DNA of 35,900 nucleotides from JAOUJD01 sp964353935 (GCA_964353935.1 CAYGXL010000012.1:1-35900), one strand, 5' to 3'; counted from the first letter of the stretch, positions 15,576-24,581 are shown. Notes: a model not told the origin generated them from the letters alone. A program made the numbers and translations.

Positions 15576-16430
15576 TCACCAGGCCGCGAGCGGGTGTTCG
15601 CTCAATCCTCGCACGGCCCAGCGTTGCCATTGGGGCATGCACTCTGCCACCGCGTTTCGCGCTTCGTCCGACGACGCCATCGGCGCGAAGACTGCCGACC
15701 CGGATCCCGTCATTCGCGCCGGTCCGTGGCGCTGCAAGTGCGCTAGGGCCTGTTCGATCTCGGGGAAACGACGCCGCGCGACCGGTTCCAGGTCGTTGGC
15801 ACCAAAAAGTGTCTGCGGAAGGAGCCCGACTGCAACAGAAAAGTCCGCCATTTTCGTGGGTTTGGTATTTCGTGTCAAACCGGGGTCCGCGAAGATTTCC
15901 CGAGTGGAAACATGCACTTGAGGCCAGATCACCGCATACCACGCGGGCGGGGTGATGACGGCGTGCAATTCCTCGCCAACACCTTCGGCGAAGGCGTTGG
16001 CGCCGTGCAGGAAGAACGGCACGTCCGCACCCAGCGGCAGCGCGATCGCGGCGAGGCCAGGGCGGGTGAGGCCGAGTCCCCACAAGCGGTTGAGAGCGAT
16101 CAGCGTGGTGGCGGCATCGGACGATCCTCCACCCATGCCGCTGCCGGCCGGGATGTTCTTCGTCACGCGGATCGAAGCGCCGAGGCGGCAACCGGTCGCC
16201 TGCTGGAGCGCCAGCGCCGCGCGCACTGCCAGATCGTCGCCGGCGTCCCAGCGCAGCTCGCCTTCGCGCACGATCTGCCCGTCGCCGCGCCGTTCGAAGT
16301 CCAGCCAGTCCGCGAGATCGATCAGCTGGAACGCGGTCTGCAGCGTGTGATAGCCGTCCGCGCGACGGCTGGTCACGTGCAGGAAGAGGTTCAGCTTGGC
16401 GGGGGCGGGCAGGCCGAGCGCGGACTCCAT
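15576..16430 (-). CDS. ispE: 4-diphosphocytidyl-2-C-methyl-D-erythritol kinase
   Basis: GHMP kinase of the MEP isoprenoid pathway; phosphorylates CDP-ME with ATP. Seen in 284 residues: PAKLNLFLHV at the N-terminus (K12), the ATP loop PAGSGMGGGSSDAAT (94-108), the catalytic aspartate in LGADVPFF (D136), and the C-terminal GHMP motif MTGSGSAVF. It is downstream of lolB (74 bp) and upstream of tRNA-Gln (59 bp). A short stretch around 15795-15915 is locally poorer in G+C, but the frame and motifs continue through it. Confidence 0.95.
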   Translation of the reverse strand: MESALGLPAPAKLNLFLHVTSRRADGYHTLQTAFQLIDLADWLDFERRGDGQIVREGELRWDAGDDLAVRAALALQQATGCRLGASIRVTKNIPAGSGMGGGSSDAATTLIALNRLWGLGLTRPGLAAIALPLGADVPFFLHGANAFAEGVGEELHAVITPPAWYAVIWPQVHVSTREIFADPGLTRNTKPTKMADFSVAVGLLPQTLFGANDLEPVARRRFPEIEQALAHLQRHGPARMTGSGSAVFAPMASSDEARNAVAECMPQWQRWAVRGLSEHPLAAW

Positions 16431-16504
16431 GCGCTCATGTTAACGGCCGGGCGCTCGCAGCTCGCAGCATCTGGCCTCGACCCCTCATGGTGGTTCCTTC
16501 GCCC

Positions 16505-17107
16505 CTAGGTGGCGGGGTCGTCGACGACGAGCCGCAGGACCACTCCCGGAGCAAGCGGTGAAGCGGCGCGTTCGAGGACGATGAGGCGCGGGCGACCCGA
16601 CGATGCAAAGGTCTCGGCAATCTGCACTGTCCAGCCATCCTGCTCGATGAGCAACAGCCGGCTCCCGTCGCGTTCCACCCGGGCGGGGCGGGACGGCACG
16701 GGTCGGCCCTCGATCCAGTCGGGCAGCCCGCTGACCGGGAGCCGCCATCCGAGCAACTGCTCGGCCAGTGCATCGGCATCGGGCCCGCGCGCTTCCTGCA
16801 TCCCCGGGCCGTTCGCGCTCGCTCCATCGGGGCCGACCTCGATTCGCGCGACCGTCGTGCCCAGCGGCGTCGCGAGATCGATGCGCTGGCGATCGCCGCG
16901 CGCCTCCACGCTGAACCGTCCCGAGACGCTTTCGCGCTTGTCCCCCTGGGTGGCAATCGCAGAGAAGCGTCCCGTGTAGACACGATCGGGAGTCGCTTCC
17001 GGCGCCGTGGCGCAAGCCGCCAGTGAGCCTGCGAAAAGCACGACCAGCCAGCGTCCGGTCGCCCATCGCGCAACGCTCGCGCCATGTGACGGCCACGATG
17101 CCGCCAT
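16505..17107 (-). CDS. lolB: Outer-membrane lipoprotein LolB
   Basis: Receives lipoproteins from periplasmic LolA and inserts them into the outer membrane. It has 200 residues from the ATG at 17107: a signal peptide with lipobox SLAAC (C32), followed by the LolB domain, with VYTGRFSA and LLGWRLPVSGLPDWIEG as clear landmarks. Upstream in-frame codons run into the TPR gene and are ignored. The ATG lies 2 bp after the TPR stop, so the two are in one transcript. Confidence 0.9.
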   Translation of the reverse strand: MAASWPSHGASVARWATGRWLVVLFAGSLAACATAPEATPDRVYTGRFSAIATQGDKRESVSGRFSVEARGDRQRIDLATPLGTTVARIEVGPDGASANGPGMQEARGPDADALAEQLLGWRLPVSGLPDWIEGRPVPSRPARVERDGSRLLLIEQDGWTVQIAETFASSGRPRLIVLERAASPLAPGVVLRLVVDDPAT

Positions 17108-17109
17108 CG

Positions 17110-18912
17110 TTACAGGCCTATGCGAAGGCGGGCGATGGTCGAAAGAAGGAGTTCGTTGCCCGGCTCCTGCGAGCGCACTTCGCGCAGCAGCTTGCGCGCG
17201 CCGTTCTGGTCGCCGGACACCCACAGCACCTCCGCGAGATGGATTGCAACCTCGGCCTCCGGTTTCGCGTTGTAGGCGCGCTCGAGGTGCTCGCGCGCCC
17301 GCTTCAGGTCGCCCATGCGGAAGTACACCCATCCGAGCGAGTCGAGGATGTAGGGATCGGCGGGATTGAGCTCGTGCGCCTTCTCGATCAGCTGGAGCGC
17401 CTCCGGCAGGCGCGTGTTCCGATCGGCGAACGTGTAGCCGAGCGCGTTGTAGGCGTGTGCATAGTCCGGCTTGAGCTCGATCACGCGCCGCAGGTGCCGT
17501 TCCATTTCAGTGAGCCGATTGGTTCGCTCGGCCGCCATCGCCGTGTCGTAGAGCAGCGACAGGTTGTCCGCATTCTTCGCGAGCGCCTCGGCGAGCATCG
17601 CGTAGGAATCCTCGTGGCGCTTCGCGTCGCGCAGCAGTTGCGCCTCGGCGATCACGAGCTGCACGCGTTCGTCGTCCGTCTGCGGCTTGATGCCGCGCAG
17701 GACCTTCCGGCCGTCCTCGAGCCGGTTCATCTTCGTGAGCACGGACGCCTCGCGCACGCGCGCCTGCAGGTACTCCTCGCCGCCTTCGATCTTGCGAAGC
17801 CACTTCAAGGCCTCGGCGTACTGCCGGTCTTCTTCGGCGAGCTGCGCGAGGTTCAGGTACGCGCTGTCGGCATCGCGCTCCTCGTTGCCCGGTTCCGCGA
17901 GCAGCGCGAGATATCGCTGCAGGTAGCTGCGCGCGTCGGCCTTGAGGTTGCCCTGCATCGACAGCAGCGCCATCGAGTAGACGAGGGCCGGATTCTTCGG
18001 GTCCGCCTGCAGCAGTCGTTCAAACTGCCCGCGTGCGGCGGTGTACTGCTTGTCGGCGATGAGCAGGCGCGCATACGCCAGCCTCGGCTCGGTCGCCTTC
18101 GGGTTTCGCTCCAGGTAGCGCGCCAGTACGTCCATGGCGCCGCGGCGATCGCTCCCCTGCATGAACTGTGCGGCGGTCATCGCGGCGCGTTCCGAGTCCG
18201 GGGCCAGCTCGACGGCGGCCTTCGCTTCCTCGATCGCGCGGCTGTTCAGTCCGGCCGCCTGCGCGCCATTGGCGAGCACCAGCCGGACTTCGGCCGTCTT
18301 GCCGTAAGGCTGCGCGAGCCGCTCGAGCAACGCGAAGGCGCCCGCGCGATCCTGGCTGCGCGTCAGCGCGCGCTGGATGCGACCCAGTTCTTCCGCGGGT
18401 TGCTTCGCCGCCTTCAGTTGCTCGCTGAAGATCGCGTGGGCGTCGTCGAACTTGCCGCTGGCCGCGTACAGCATCGCCACCGTCTGGCTCGCTTCGCTGG
18501 AACGCGGCGCGAGTTCATGCCACAGCTTCGCCGCCTCGAGGCTCTCGCCGAGCGCACGGCCTTGCAGCGCGAGTTCGGTGGCGCGTTTCGCGAGCCGCGG
18601 ATCGCGCGTGTCGCGGGCGAGCTTGAGGTACAGCGCGTAGGCCGTGCCCAGTTCTCCGCGCTGGGCCGCGACTTCGGCTGCCATCAGCTGGTACAGCAGC
18701 GCGCCGGACAGGTCGACGTCCGGAGCGTCGTCTGCCCCGGCGGGTTCAACCGGGGCGGCGGGTACCGGTGCCGTCTGTGCGACGACCGCGCCGCCGTCGC
18801 TCGCGCGGGAACCGGGGCTCGCGCAACCTAGAATCGCAACGCTCACGGCACCGGCGAGGACGCGCGCACTGCGGACGACGAACGGCGCGGGGTGAAGCTG
18901 GGATTCGGGCAT
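17110..18912 (-). CDS. TPR-repeat lipoprotein
   Basis: A 600-residue protein with a lipoprotein signal (ILGC, C30), a short Ala/Pro-rich linker, and then tetratricopeptide-like helical repeats to the end. The clearest TPR units lie near the C-terminus (AHAYNALGYTF, PYILDSLGWVYFRMGD). Such repeats mediate protein contacts; with a lipid anchor it is likely bound to the periplasmic face of the outer membrane. The ATG at 18912 is preferred because it gives a normal signal peptide; the frame is open to a TTG at 18990. A TPR gene upstream of lolB and divergent from mutM is a common betaproteobacterial arrangement. A specific function is not known. Confidence 0.85.
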   Translation of the reverse strand: MPESQLHPAPFVVRSARVLAGAVSVAILGCASPGSRASDGGAVVAQTAPVPAAPVEPAGADDAPDVDLSGALLYQLMAAEVAAQRGELGTAYALYLKLARDTRDPRLAKRATELALQGRALGESLEAAKLWHELAPRSSEASQTVAMLYAASGKFDDAHAIFSEQLKAAKQPAEELGRIQRALTRSQDRAGAFALLERLAQPYGKTAEVRLVLANGAQAAGLNSRAIEEAKAAVELAPDSERAAMTAAQFMQGSDRRGAMDVLARYLERNPKATEPRLAYARLLIADKQYTAARGQFERLLQADPKNPALVYSMALLSMQGNLKADARSYLQRYLALLAEPGNEERDADSAYLNLAQLAEEDRQYAEALKWLRKIEGGEEYLQARVREASVLTKMNRLEDGRKVLRGIKPQTDDERVQLVIAEAQLLRDAKRHEDSYAMLAEALAKNADNLSLLYDTAMAAERTNRLTEMERHLRRVIELKPDYAHAYNALGYTFADRNTRLPEALQLIEKAHELNPADPYILDSLGWVYFRMGDLKRAREHLERAYNAKPEAEVAIHLAEVLWVSGDQNGARKLLREVRSQEPGNELLLSTIARLRIGL

Positions 18913-19010
18913 CAGGACGGCCACGGCGGCAAAGCACGACCGCTGGCGAGGGACGATGAAGATACGTTGCACATTAACAGAACGATGCAAGGTGGATTGC
19001 GGGGTCGCGC

Positions 19011-19844
19011 GTGCCTGAACTGCCTGAAGTCGAGGTCACGCGGCGGGCCCTCGCGCCCCACGCGGAAGGCCGCGTCATCGAGCGTGTCGAGATCCGCGAC
19101 CGGCGGCTGCGCTGGCCGGTTCCCGTCGATCTCGCGAGCCACCTCGTCGGAGCGCGGGTCGAGCGCATCGACCGGCGCGGAAAGTACCTCCTGTGGCGAT
19201 TGCCGGCCGGGGTGCTGATCTCCCATCTCGGCATGTCCGGCGTCTGGCGGGTCCTTCCCCGCCGCCGCGGCGTTCCCGCCGCGGGAGTGCACGACCATGC
19301 CGACCTGCTGTTCGCGGAGGACTGCATTCGCCTCACCGACCCGCGGCGCTTCGGCGCGCTGCTGTGGCACCCGTTGAACGACGGACCTGTGGACTCGCAC
19401 CCGCTGCTTGCCGGACTGGGGATCGAGCCGTTCGATCCGCGGTTCGGCGGCGCCTGGCTATACCGCGGCACGCGCGGCCGGTCCGCGGCCATCAAGCAGG
19501 TCCTGCTGGCCGGTGACGTCGTCGTGGGCGTGGGGAACATCTACGCTTCGGAGAGCCTGTTTCGTGCCGGCATCAACCCGAAGATCGCAGCTCGGCGCCT
19601 CGGGCCGGCGCGCTGCGATCGGCTCGCTGTCGCGATTCGTGAAGTGCTTGCCGAAGCGATCGCGGTGGGCGGCAGCACGCTTCGTGACTTCGTTGGCGTC
19701 GACGGAGCCGAGGGCTACTTCATGCTCGACGCATTCGTCTACGAGCGTGCCGGCCAGCCGTGCCGGGTCTGCGGCGGCGAGATTGCGCGCATCGTGCAGG
19801 GCCAGCGCGCCACGTACTACTGCCGCCGCTGCCAGCGCCGCTGA
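19011..19844 (+). CDS. mutM: Formamidopyrimidine-DNA glycosylase (8-oxoguanine glycosylase)
   Basis: Bifunctional glycosylase/AP lyase that removes 8-oxoG paired with C. Seen in 277 residues: after the initiator Met, the catalytic P2 and E3 (PELPEVEVTRR), K58 in RGKYLLW, the GVGNIYASE helix-two-turn-helix, and a C-terminal zinc finger with C251, C254, C271 and C274. Start is GTG at 19011. It is divergent from the TPR gene and the first of mutM-GTPase-mutY; MutY acts on the same lesion after misreplication. Confidence 0.96.
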   Translation: MPELPEVEVTRRALAPHAEGRVIERVEIRDRRLRWPVPVDLASHLVGARVERIDRRGKYLLWRLPAGVLISHLGMSGVWRVLPRRRGVPAAGVHDHADLLFAEDCIRLTDPRRFGALLWHPLNDGPVDSHPLLAGLGIEPFDPRFGGAWLYRGTRGRSAAIKQVLLAGDVVVGVGNIYASESLFRAGINPKIAARRLGPARCDRLAVAIREVLAEAIAVGGSTLRDFVGVDGAEGYFMLDAFVYERAGQPCRVCGGEIARIVQGQRATYYCRRCQRR

Positions 19845-19924
19845 GTCCCGGCCGGTCGAGCGAAGTCGCACGTCAATCGGCCCCTGCTTGAGCATTCGAG
19901 TGACTGTGCCGCGCAGAGGTCGCG

Positions 19925-19934
19925 TGCTATAGAT
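19925..19934 (+). promoter_or_regulatory. Candidate extended -10 promoter of the dynamin-like gene
   Basis: TGCTATAGAT at 19925-19934 fits the extended -10 consensus, with TATAGA matching TATAAT in 5 of 6 bases. It is in the 129-bp gap after mutM and would give a leader of about 33 nt. No -35 box is clear. If real, the GTPase and mutY can be expressed separately from mutM. Confidence 0.35.
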
Positions 19935-19973
19935 TGCGCTCGGGCCGCGCGCTCACCGCGACCCGCTGCAACC

Positions 19974-21932
19974 ATGGCTCCCCTGGCGTCCCGATTCGAG
20001 GAATACGGCAACTGGCGCGACTCGCTGGCGACGGCGATCGTCGACCTGCGCCAGTGGATGAGCGAGACGCAGATGCTCGAGGGCGACGTTGGGCGACGCC
20101 TCGACCTCGCGCTCGATCGCCTGGCCGAGGACAAGCTCGTCATCGCATTCGTCGCCGAGTTCTCCCGCGGAAAGTCCGAGCTGATCAACGCGATCTTCTT
20201 CGCGGAGTACGGCAAGCGCGTGCTTCCGTCGGCCGCGGGGCGCACGACGATGTGCCCGACCGAACTGCTGTACGACGCGACGTTGCCGCCCTGCATACGC
20301 GCGCTGCCGATCGAGACCCGCGCCCGGGCCGGTTCCACGTCCGACTTCAAGCGGCTCGCCCACGAGTGGAGAGTGTTTCCGGTCGACACGGGTTCGCCGG
20401 ACGGAATGCTCGAGGCCTTCAAGATGGTTGCCGAAACGGTCAGCGTGACCGTCGACGAGGCGCGCGGCTACGGGCTGTTCGATCCCGATGATCCCGACCA
20501 GGCCGTCGCCATCGACGCGGGTGGCATGGTCGAGATCTCGAAGTGGCGTCACGCGATCATCAATTTCCCGCATCCGCTCCTGAAGCGGGGGCTCGTGATC
20601 CTCGACACGCCGGGCCTGAACGCAATCGGGGCGGAACCGGAGCTGACGCTGTCGCTCGTTCCGAACGCGCACGCGGTGCTGTTCGTGCTCGCGGCAGACA
20701 CCGGCGTCACTCGCAGCGACCTCGACGTCTGGCGGCACGTCGTCGGCGACGCGGGTCATCGCAACCACATCGCTGTTCTGAACAAGATCGACGGACTGTG
20801 GGACCCGTTGAAGACGACGGACGAGATCGAGCGCGAGATCGAGCGCCAGGTCCAGGCCGCGGCGTCCACGCTGGACCTGGAACCGACTCGCGTCTTCCCG
20901 GTGTCGGCGCAGAAGGGCCTCGTCGCCAAGGTGCAGGCCGATGACGCCCTGCTGCAGGCAAGCCGGCTGCCGCAGCTCGAGGAGGCGCTGGTAGAACTCC
21001 TGGTGCCGGCCAAGCAGAAGATCGTCCGCGACCAGACCGTGACGGCCGCTGATCGCGTGGTCTCGGACGCGCGGCAGGCGCTGTCGGCGCGCGAACGCGG
21101 CGTGATCGAGCAGCTGTACGAGCTTCGTTCACTTCAGGGCAAGAACCAGAGCTCGATCGAGCGGATGACGCGCCGCGCGTACGCGGAGCAGCGCGAGTTC
21201 GAGGAAGTGGTGCGAAGGATCGTCGCCGCGCGCGCCGTCCTGTCGCGGCTGTCCGACGACATGTTCAAGCCGCTGCGCGTCAGCGCGCTGCGGGACCATG
21301 TGCTCGCGACGCGCAGCCGGATGAAGGCGAGCCAGCTGTCGCTGCAGCTCGCCTCCGCCGTCAAGGCGTACTTCGCGGGCCTGCGCGACATGCTGCGCGA
21401 AGCAAATGCCAAGATCCTCGAAATCGAACAGATGGTCATCGGCGTGCAGCGGCGTTTCGCCGAGGAACTGGGCTGGAGCCTGTCGCCGCCGATGTCGTTC
21501 TCGCTCGACACCTACATCGCCGAAGTGGAGCGCGCCGAGGCGGCGTACCGCTCGCAGTTCGGCGCGCTCGCGGTCCTCACGACGGACAAGTGGGCGCTGA
21601 TGCAGCGTTTCTTCGACACGGTTGTGTCGAAGTCGCGCGAGGTGTTCTCGGCCGCCGAGCGCGACGCCGAGGCGTGGGTCAAGTCGCTGCTGCCGCCTGT
21701 CGAGATGCAGGTGCGCGAGCAGCGCTCCCAGCTCAGGAAGCGCGCCGAATCGGTGACGAAGATCCGCGACGCGCAGGGCTCGCTCGACGACCGCATCTCC
21801 GAACTGGAGGAGGCGCTCGAGGACGCCCACGGCAAGCTCGCCGAGGTCAAGCGTCTTGCCGACCGCATCCGCGAAATCGGCGCGCGGGCACGCGTCGACG
21901 ACGCGGCCGACCGAGAGCCGCTTGCGGCGTAG
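19974..21932 (+). CDS. Dynamin-like GTPase
   Basis: A 652-residue bacterial dynamin-family protein. GTPase motifs: G1 AEFSRGKS (61-68), G2 region with T91/T92 (GRTTMCPTEL), G3 DTPG (211-214) and G4 NKID (270-273). The first glycine of the usual GxxxxGKS is replaced by Ala61, while G66, K67 and S68 remain. The following 350 residues are predicted helical, ending in a charged coiled coil (about 590-640), as in the stalk of dynamins. There is no obvious membrane segment, but bacterial dynamins can bind membranes through loops. It lies between mutM (129 bp) and mutY (0 bp), so it is co-transcribed with mutY at least. Its function is unknown; the linkage suggests, but does not show, a role in genome maintenance. 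Confidence 0.88.
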   Translation: MAPLASRFEEYGNWRDSLATAIVDLRQWMSETQMLEGDVGRRLDLALDRLAEDKLVIAFVAEFSRGKSELINAIFFAEYGKRVLPSAAGRTTMCPTELLYDATLPPCIRALPIETRARAGSTSDFKRLAHEWRVFPVDTGSPDGMLEAFKMVAETVSVTVDEARGYGLFDPDDPDQAVAIDAGGMVEISKWRHAIINFPHPLLKRGLVILDTPGLNAIGAEPELTLSLVPNAHAVLFVLAADTGVTRSDLDVWRHVVGDAGHRNHIAVLNKIDGLWDPLKTTDEIEREIERQVQAAASTLDLEPTRVFPVSAQKGLVAKVQADDALLQASRLPQLEEALVELLVPAKQKIVRDQTVTAADRVVSDARQALSARERGVIEQLYELRSLQGKNQSSIERMTRRAYAEQREFEEVVRRIVAARAVLSRLSDDMFKPLRVSALRDHVLATRSRMKASQLSLQLASAVKAYFAGLRDMLREANAKILEIEQMVIGVQRRFAEELGWSLSPPMSFSLDTYIAEVERAEAAYRSQFGALAVLTTDKWALMQRFFDTVVSKSREVFSAAERDAEAWVKSLLPPVEMQVREQRSQLRKRAESVTKIRDAQGSLDDRISELEEALEDAHGKLAEVKRLADRIREIGARARVDDAADREPLAA

Positions 21933-22997
21933 GTGAGCCGGCACTCGATGTCCTTCGCCGGCCGGGTCATCGGGTGGCAGCAAAGCCACGGCCGGCGCGA
22001 CCTGCCGTGGCAAGGCACGCGCGACGCCTACCGCATCTGGGTGTCCGAAATCATGCTGCAGCAGACCCAGGTGGCGGCGGTGATTCCCTACTACACCCGC
22101 TTCCTGCAGCGGTTTCCCGATGTCCTGGCGCTCGCCTCATCGCCTTCAGCCGACGTGATGGCTGCGTGGGCGGGCCTCGGCTACTACTCGCGCGCGCGCA
22201 ATCTCCATCGATGCGCGCAGACGGTCGTCGAGCGTCACGAAGGCCGCTTTCCCGCCACGGTGGACGCACTGGCGGAATTGCCGGGAATCGGGCGGTCGAC
22301 GGCGGCGGCGATTGCGGCGTTCGCCTTCGGCGAGCGCGCCGCCATCCTCGACGGCAACGTGAAGCGCGTCTTCGCCCGGCACTTCGGCGTGGAAGGCTAT
22401 CCGGGCGCCACGGCCGTGGAGCGGCGGCTGTGGTCTTTCGCGGAGCGGGAGCTGCCGGCGAGCGGCATCGAAAGCTACACCCAGGGACTGATGGACCTCG
22501 GCGCGACGCTGTGTGCGCGGGCACGGCCGCGCTGCGGCGACTGTCCCGTTGCAGTCACCTGCGTCGCGAAGGCGCAGGAGCGGACCGCGGAGCTGCCGGC
22601 ACCACGGCCTGCGAAGTCCCGGCCGGTGCGCCACGCGATCGTCGTGATCGTGCGCGACGATCGCGGAGCGCTGCTGCTGGAGACCCGCCCCCCAACCGGC
22701 ATCTGGGGCGGGCTCGTGAGCCTTCCCGAGTTCGAAGCCGAGGCGGACGACGAGCAATTGAAGTTCGCGATCGCCGAGCGATACGCGCTGCAGGTCGATC
22801 TGAACGAAGCCCTGCCCGCGCTGCGGCACGAGTTCTCGCACTACAGCCTCGTGATGCATCCAAGGGTGGCGGCCGTTCGGCGCGCGTTGGGGGCTGCGTC
22901 CGCGGCGTCGCAGTGGCTCGAACCCGACGCACTTCAGGGCGCCGCGCTGCCCGCGCCGGTGAAGCGGCTGCTCAGGAAGCGGTACGGCGAGTCCTGA
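21933..22997 (+). CDS. mutY: Adenine DNA glycosylase MutY
   Basis: Removes adenine mispaired with 8-oxoguanine. Seen in 354 residues: catalytic glutamate E39 in SEIMLQQTQV, the helix-hairpin-helix LPGIGRSTA, catalytic D140 (ILDGNVKRV), and the 4Fe-4S cysteines C194, C201, C204, C210. A C-terminal NUDIX-like domain (about 230-345) recognises 8-oxoG. Start is GTG at 21933, directly after the stop of the dynamin-like gene; an ATG at 21948 is an alternative. The gene converges on the LON-domain gene with a 1-bp gap. Confidence 0.95.
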   Translation: MSRHSMSFAGRVIGWQQSHGRRDLPWQGTRDAYRIWVSEIMLQQTQVAAVIPYYTRFLQRFPDVLALASSPSADVMAAWAGLGYYSRARNLHRCAQTVVERHEGRFPATVDALAELPGIGRSTAAAIAAFAFGERAAILDGNVKRVFARHFGVEGYPGATAVERRLWSFAERELPASGIESYTQGLMDLGATLCARARPRCGDCPVAVTCVAKAQERTAELPAPRPAKSRPVRHAIVVIVRDDRGALLLETRPPTGIWGGLVSLPEFEAEADDEQLKFAIAERYALQVDLNEALPALRHEFSHYSLVMHPRVAAVRRALGAASAASQWLEPDALQGAALPAPVKRLLRKRYGES

Positions 22998-22998
22998 C

Positions 22999-23646
22999 TC
23001 AGGCCAGCACGGAGTGCTGTTTCAGGTAGGCATGGACGATCTGCAGGCGCGTCGGCGCGTCGGTCAGTTCCATCAGCCGTTGCTTCGCCTTGAGGGGAAC
23101 CGGCAGCACTTCGCACAGCCGATTCGAGACCCACGCCGATGAATCCATGTGGAACGGCTCCGCGAACGGGAGCTGGGCCAGCGCATCGTCCTGGTCCGGG
23201 GCATCCTCCGCGATCTTTCTCTCCTCGAACTGCATCCGAAGATCGTCCAGGATGCGCGACAGGAGATCGACGCACGGCCGGTGCTCGGATGGAATGGGCG
23301 CGTCGTCGTCGGGATCGATCAGTTCGACATCGGCAATCACCAGGCCGTCGTCCTGGGTCTCCGTGCCCAGCAGGCGGAACCGGTCCTGTCCCACGGCGCG
23401 GATGTGCAGCAGGCCGAGCTGTTTCATGTCCCACGCATCGATCCGCGCCAGGCAGCCGACCTCGGCGAGCGCAGTGGTTCGGCTGACCTCGGAGGCACGC
23501 GAATCGGTGATCAGGCACACCCCGAACAGCGTTCCGTCGCGCATGCAGTCACGCATCATGTCGAGGTACCGCGTCTCGAACACGCGCAGCGGCAGCACGC
23601 CGTGCGGAAAGAGCACCGCGGACAGCGGGAACAGCGCGACCCGCAT
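22999..23646 (-). CDS. LON substrate-binding-domain protein (no protease domain)
   Basis: A 215-residue protein that consists only of the N-terminal substrate-binding domain of Lon protease: it starts RVALFPLSAVLFPHGVLPLRVFE, the classical LON entry, with a C-terminal helical bundle. There is no AAA+ or Ser-Lys protease domain. Such stand-alone proteins are common in proteobacteria and their role is unsettled; they may bind unfolded proteins or serve as adaptors. The ATG overlaps the rapZ stop by 1 base (TGATG on the minus strand), so translation is probably coupled. A much longer open frame on this strand upstream is only the shadow of rapZ. Confidence 0.88.
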   Translation of the reverse strand: MRVALFPLSAVLFPHGVLPLRVFETRYLDMMRDCMRDGTLFGVCLITDSRASEVSRTTALAEVGCLARIDAWDMKQLGLLHIRAVGQDRFRLLGTETQDDGLVIADVELIDPDDDAPIPSEHRPCVDLLSRILDDLRMQFEERKIAEDAPDQDDALAQLPFAEPFHMDSSAWVSNRLCEVLPVPLKAKQRLMELTDAPTRLQIVHAYLKQHSVLA

Positions 23647-24515
23647 CAGCGCCGTTCGGACAGGTCGGTAGAGCGGTGGCGGACGAGCACGTGCTCCTCG
23701 CCGGCAAAGCGACGCGCCAGTTCCTCGACGATGTAGACGGACCGGTGGCGTCCGCCGGTGCAGCCGATCGCGACTGTCACGTAGTTGCGATTGTCGGCGA
23801 CATAGCTCGGCAGCCATTTGCCGATGAAGCGTGCGATGTCGTCGATCATCTCCCCGACCGCCGGAGCCGCCGCGAGAAATGCCGCGACCGGGGGATCGCA
23901 CCCGGTCAGCGGGCGCAGCGCCGGGTCGTAGTACGGGTTCGGCAGGTTGCGCACGTCGAACACGAGGTCCGCGGCGATCGGGATGCCGTCCTTGAACGCG
24001 AACGACTCGAACGAAAGCGTGAGGTTGGCGCGTGGGCTGTCGACGAACTCGCGGACCCAGTGGCGCAGCATGTTCGGCCGCAGCCCGCTCGTGTCGATCA
24101 CGTGCGCGATCTCGTTCAGCGGCGCCAGCAGTTCCCGCTCCATCGCGATCGCTTCGCCGACGGTCGTCTCGCTGCCCCGCGAGCTGCTCCGCCACGAAAC
24201 GGGATGGCGTCGCCGGGTTTCCGAGAAGCGCTGCACCAACTCGGTGTCTGATGCCGTCAGGAACAGGACGCGCACGTCGTTGCCGAAGCCGCGCAGCGTG
24301 GAGGTCATGTTCGGGACATCGACCAGCGAGGTCTCGCTGCGGGCGTCGATGGCGACGGCCACGTCCTTGTGGTCGGTGTCCGCGAGGTAGGCACAGACTT
24401 CGAGCAGGAACGGCGGCGGCAGATTATCGACGCAGTAGTAGCCGACGTCTTCGAGCAGGCGGATCGCAACCGACTTGCCGGAACCTGACAGACCAGTGAC
24501 GAGGACGATGCGCAT
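23646..24515 (-). CDS. rapZ: RNase adapter RapZ (nucleotide-binding YvcJ family)
   Basis: A 289-residue P-loop protein. Seen: Walker A GLSGSGKS (8-15), followed by GYYCVDNLPP, DTSGL in the middle, and the C-terminal RNA-binding-like GCTGGRHRSV. In E. coli RapZ brings RNase E to the sRNA GlmZ to tune amino-sugar synthesis; a glmZ-type sRNA is not visible here, so the target is uncertain in this organism. The ATG at 24515 is preferred to one 12 codons upstream because the core begins MRIVLVTGLSG. It belongs to the rpoN-ptsN-hprK neighbourhood, separated from hprK by the psiF-like gene. Confidence 0.93.
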   Translation of the reverse strand: MRIVLVTGLSGSGKSVAIRLLEDVGYYCVDNLPPPFLLEVCAYLADTDHKDVAVAIDARSETSLVDVPNMTSTLRGFGNDVRVLFLTASDTELVQRFSETRRRHPVSWRSSSRGSETTVGEAIAMERELLAPLNEIAHVIDTSGLRPNMLRHWVREFVDSPRANLTLSFESFAFKDGIPIAADLVFDVRNLPNPYYDPALRPLTGCDPPVAAFLAAAPAVGEMIDDIARFIGKWLPSYVADNRNYVTVAIGCTGGRHRSVYIVEELARRFAGEEHVLVRHRSTDLSERR

Positions 24516-24581
24516 GCGTACTCTGACCGGGTACGGCGAAGATTGTTGCACGGCTGCCGCCGTCGCTGCACGAGCCGAGTG

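Noticed and set aside
15795..15915. Locally lower G+C in ispE considered as a sign of gene transfer or a frameshift
   Set aside because: The reading frame and IspE motifs continue on both sides and only about 120 bp are affected; a variable surface loop explains it.
17023..18831. 602-codon plus-strand frame opposite the TPR gene
   Set aside because: Complement of the TPR lipoprotein; composition is that of an antisense shadow.
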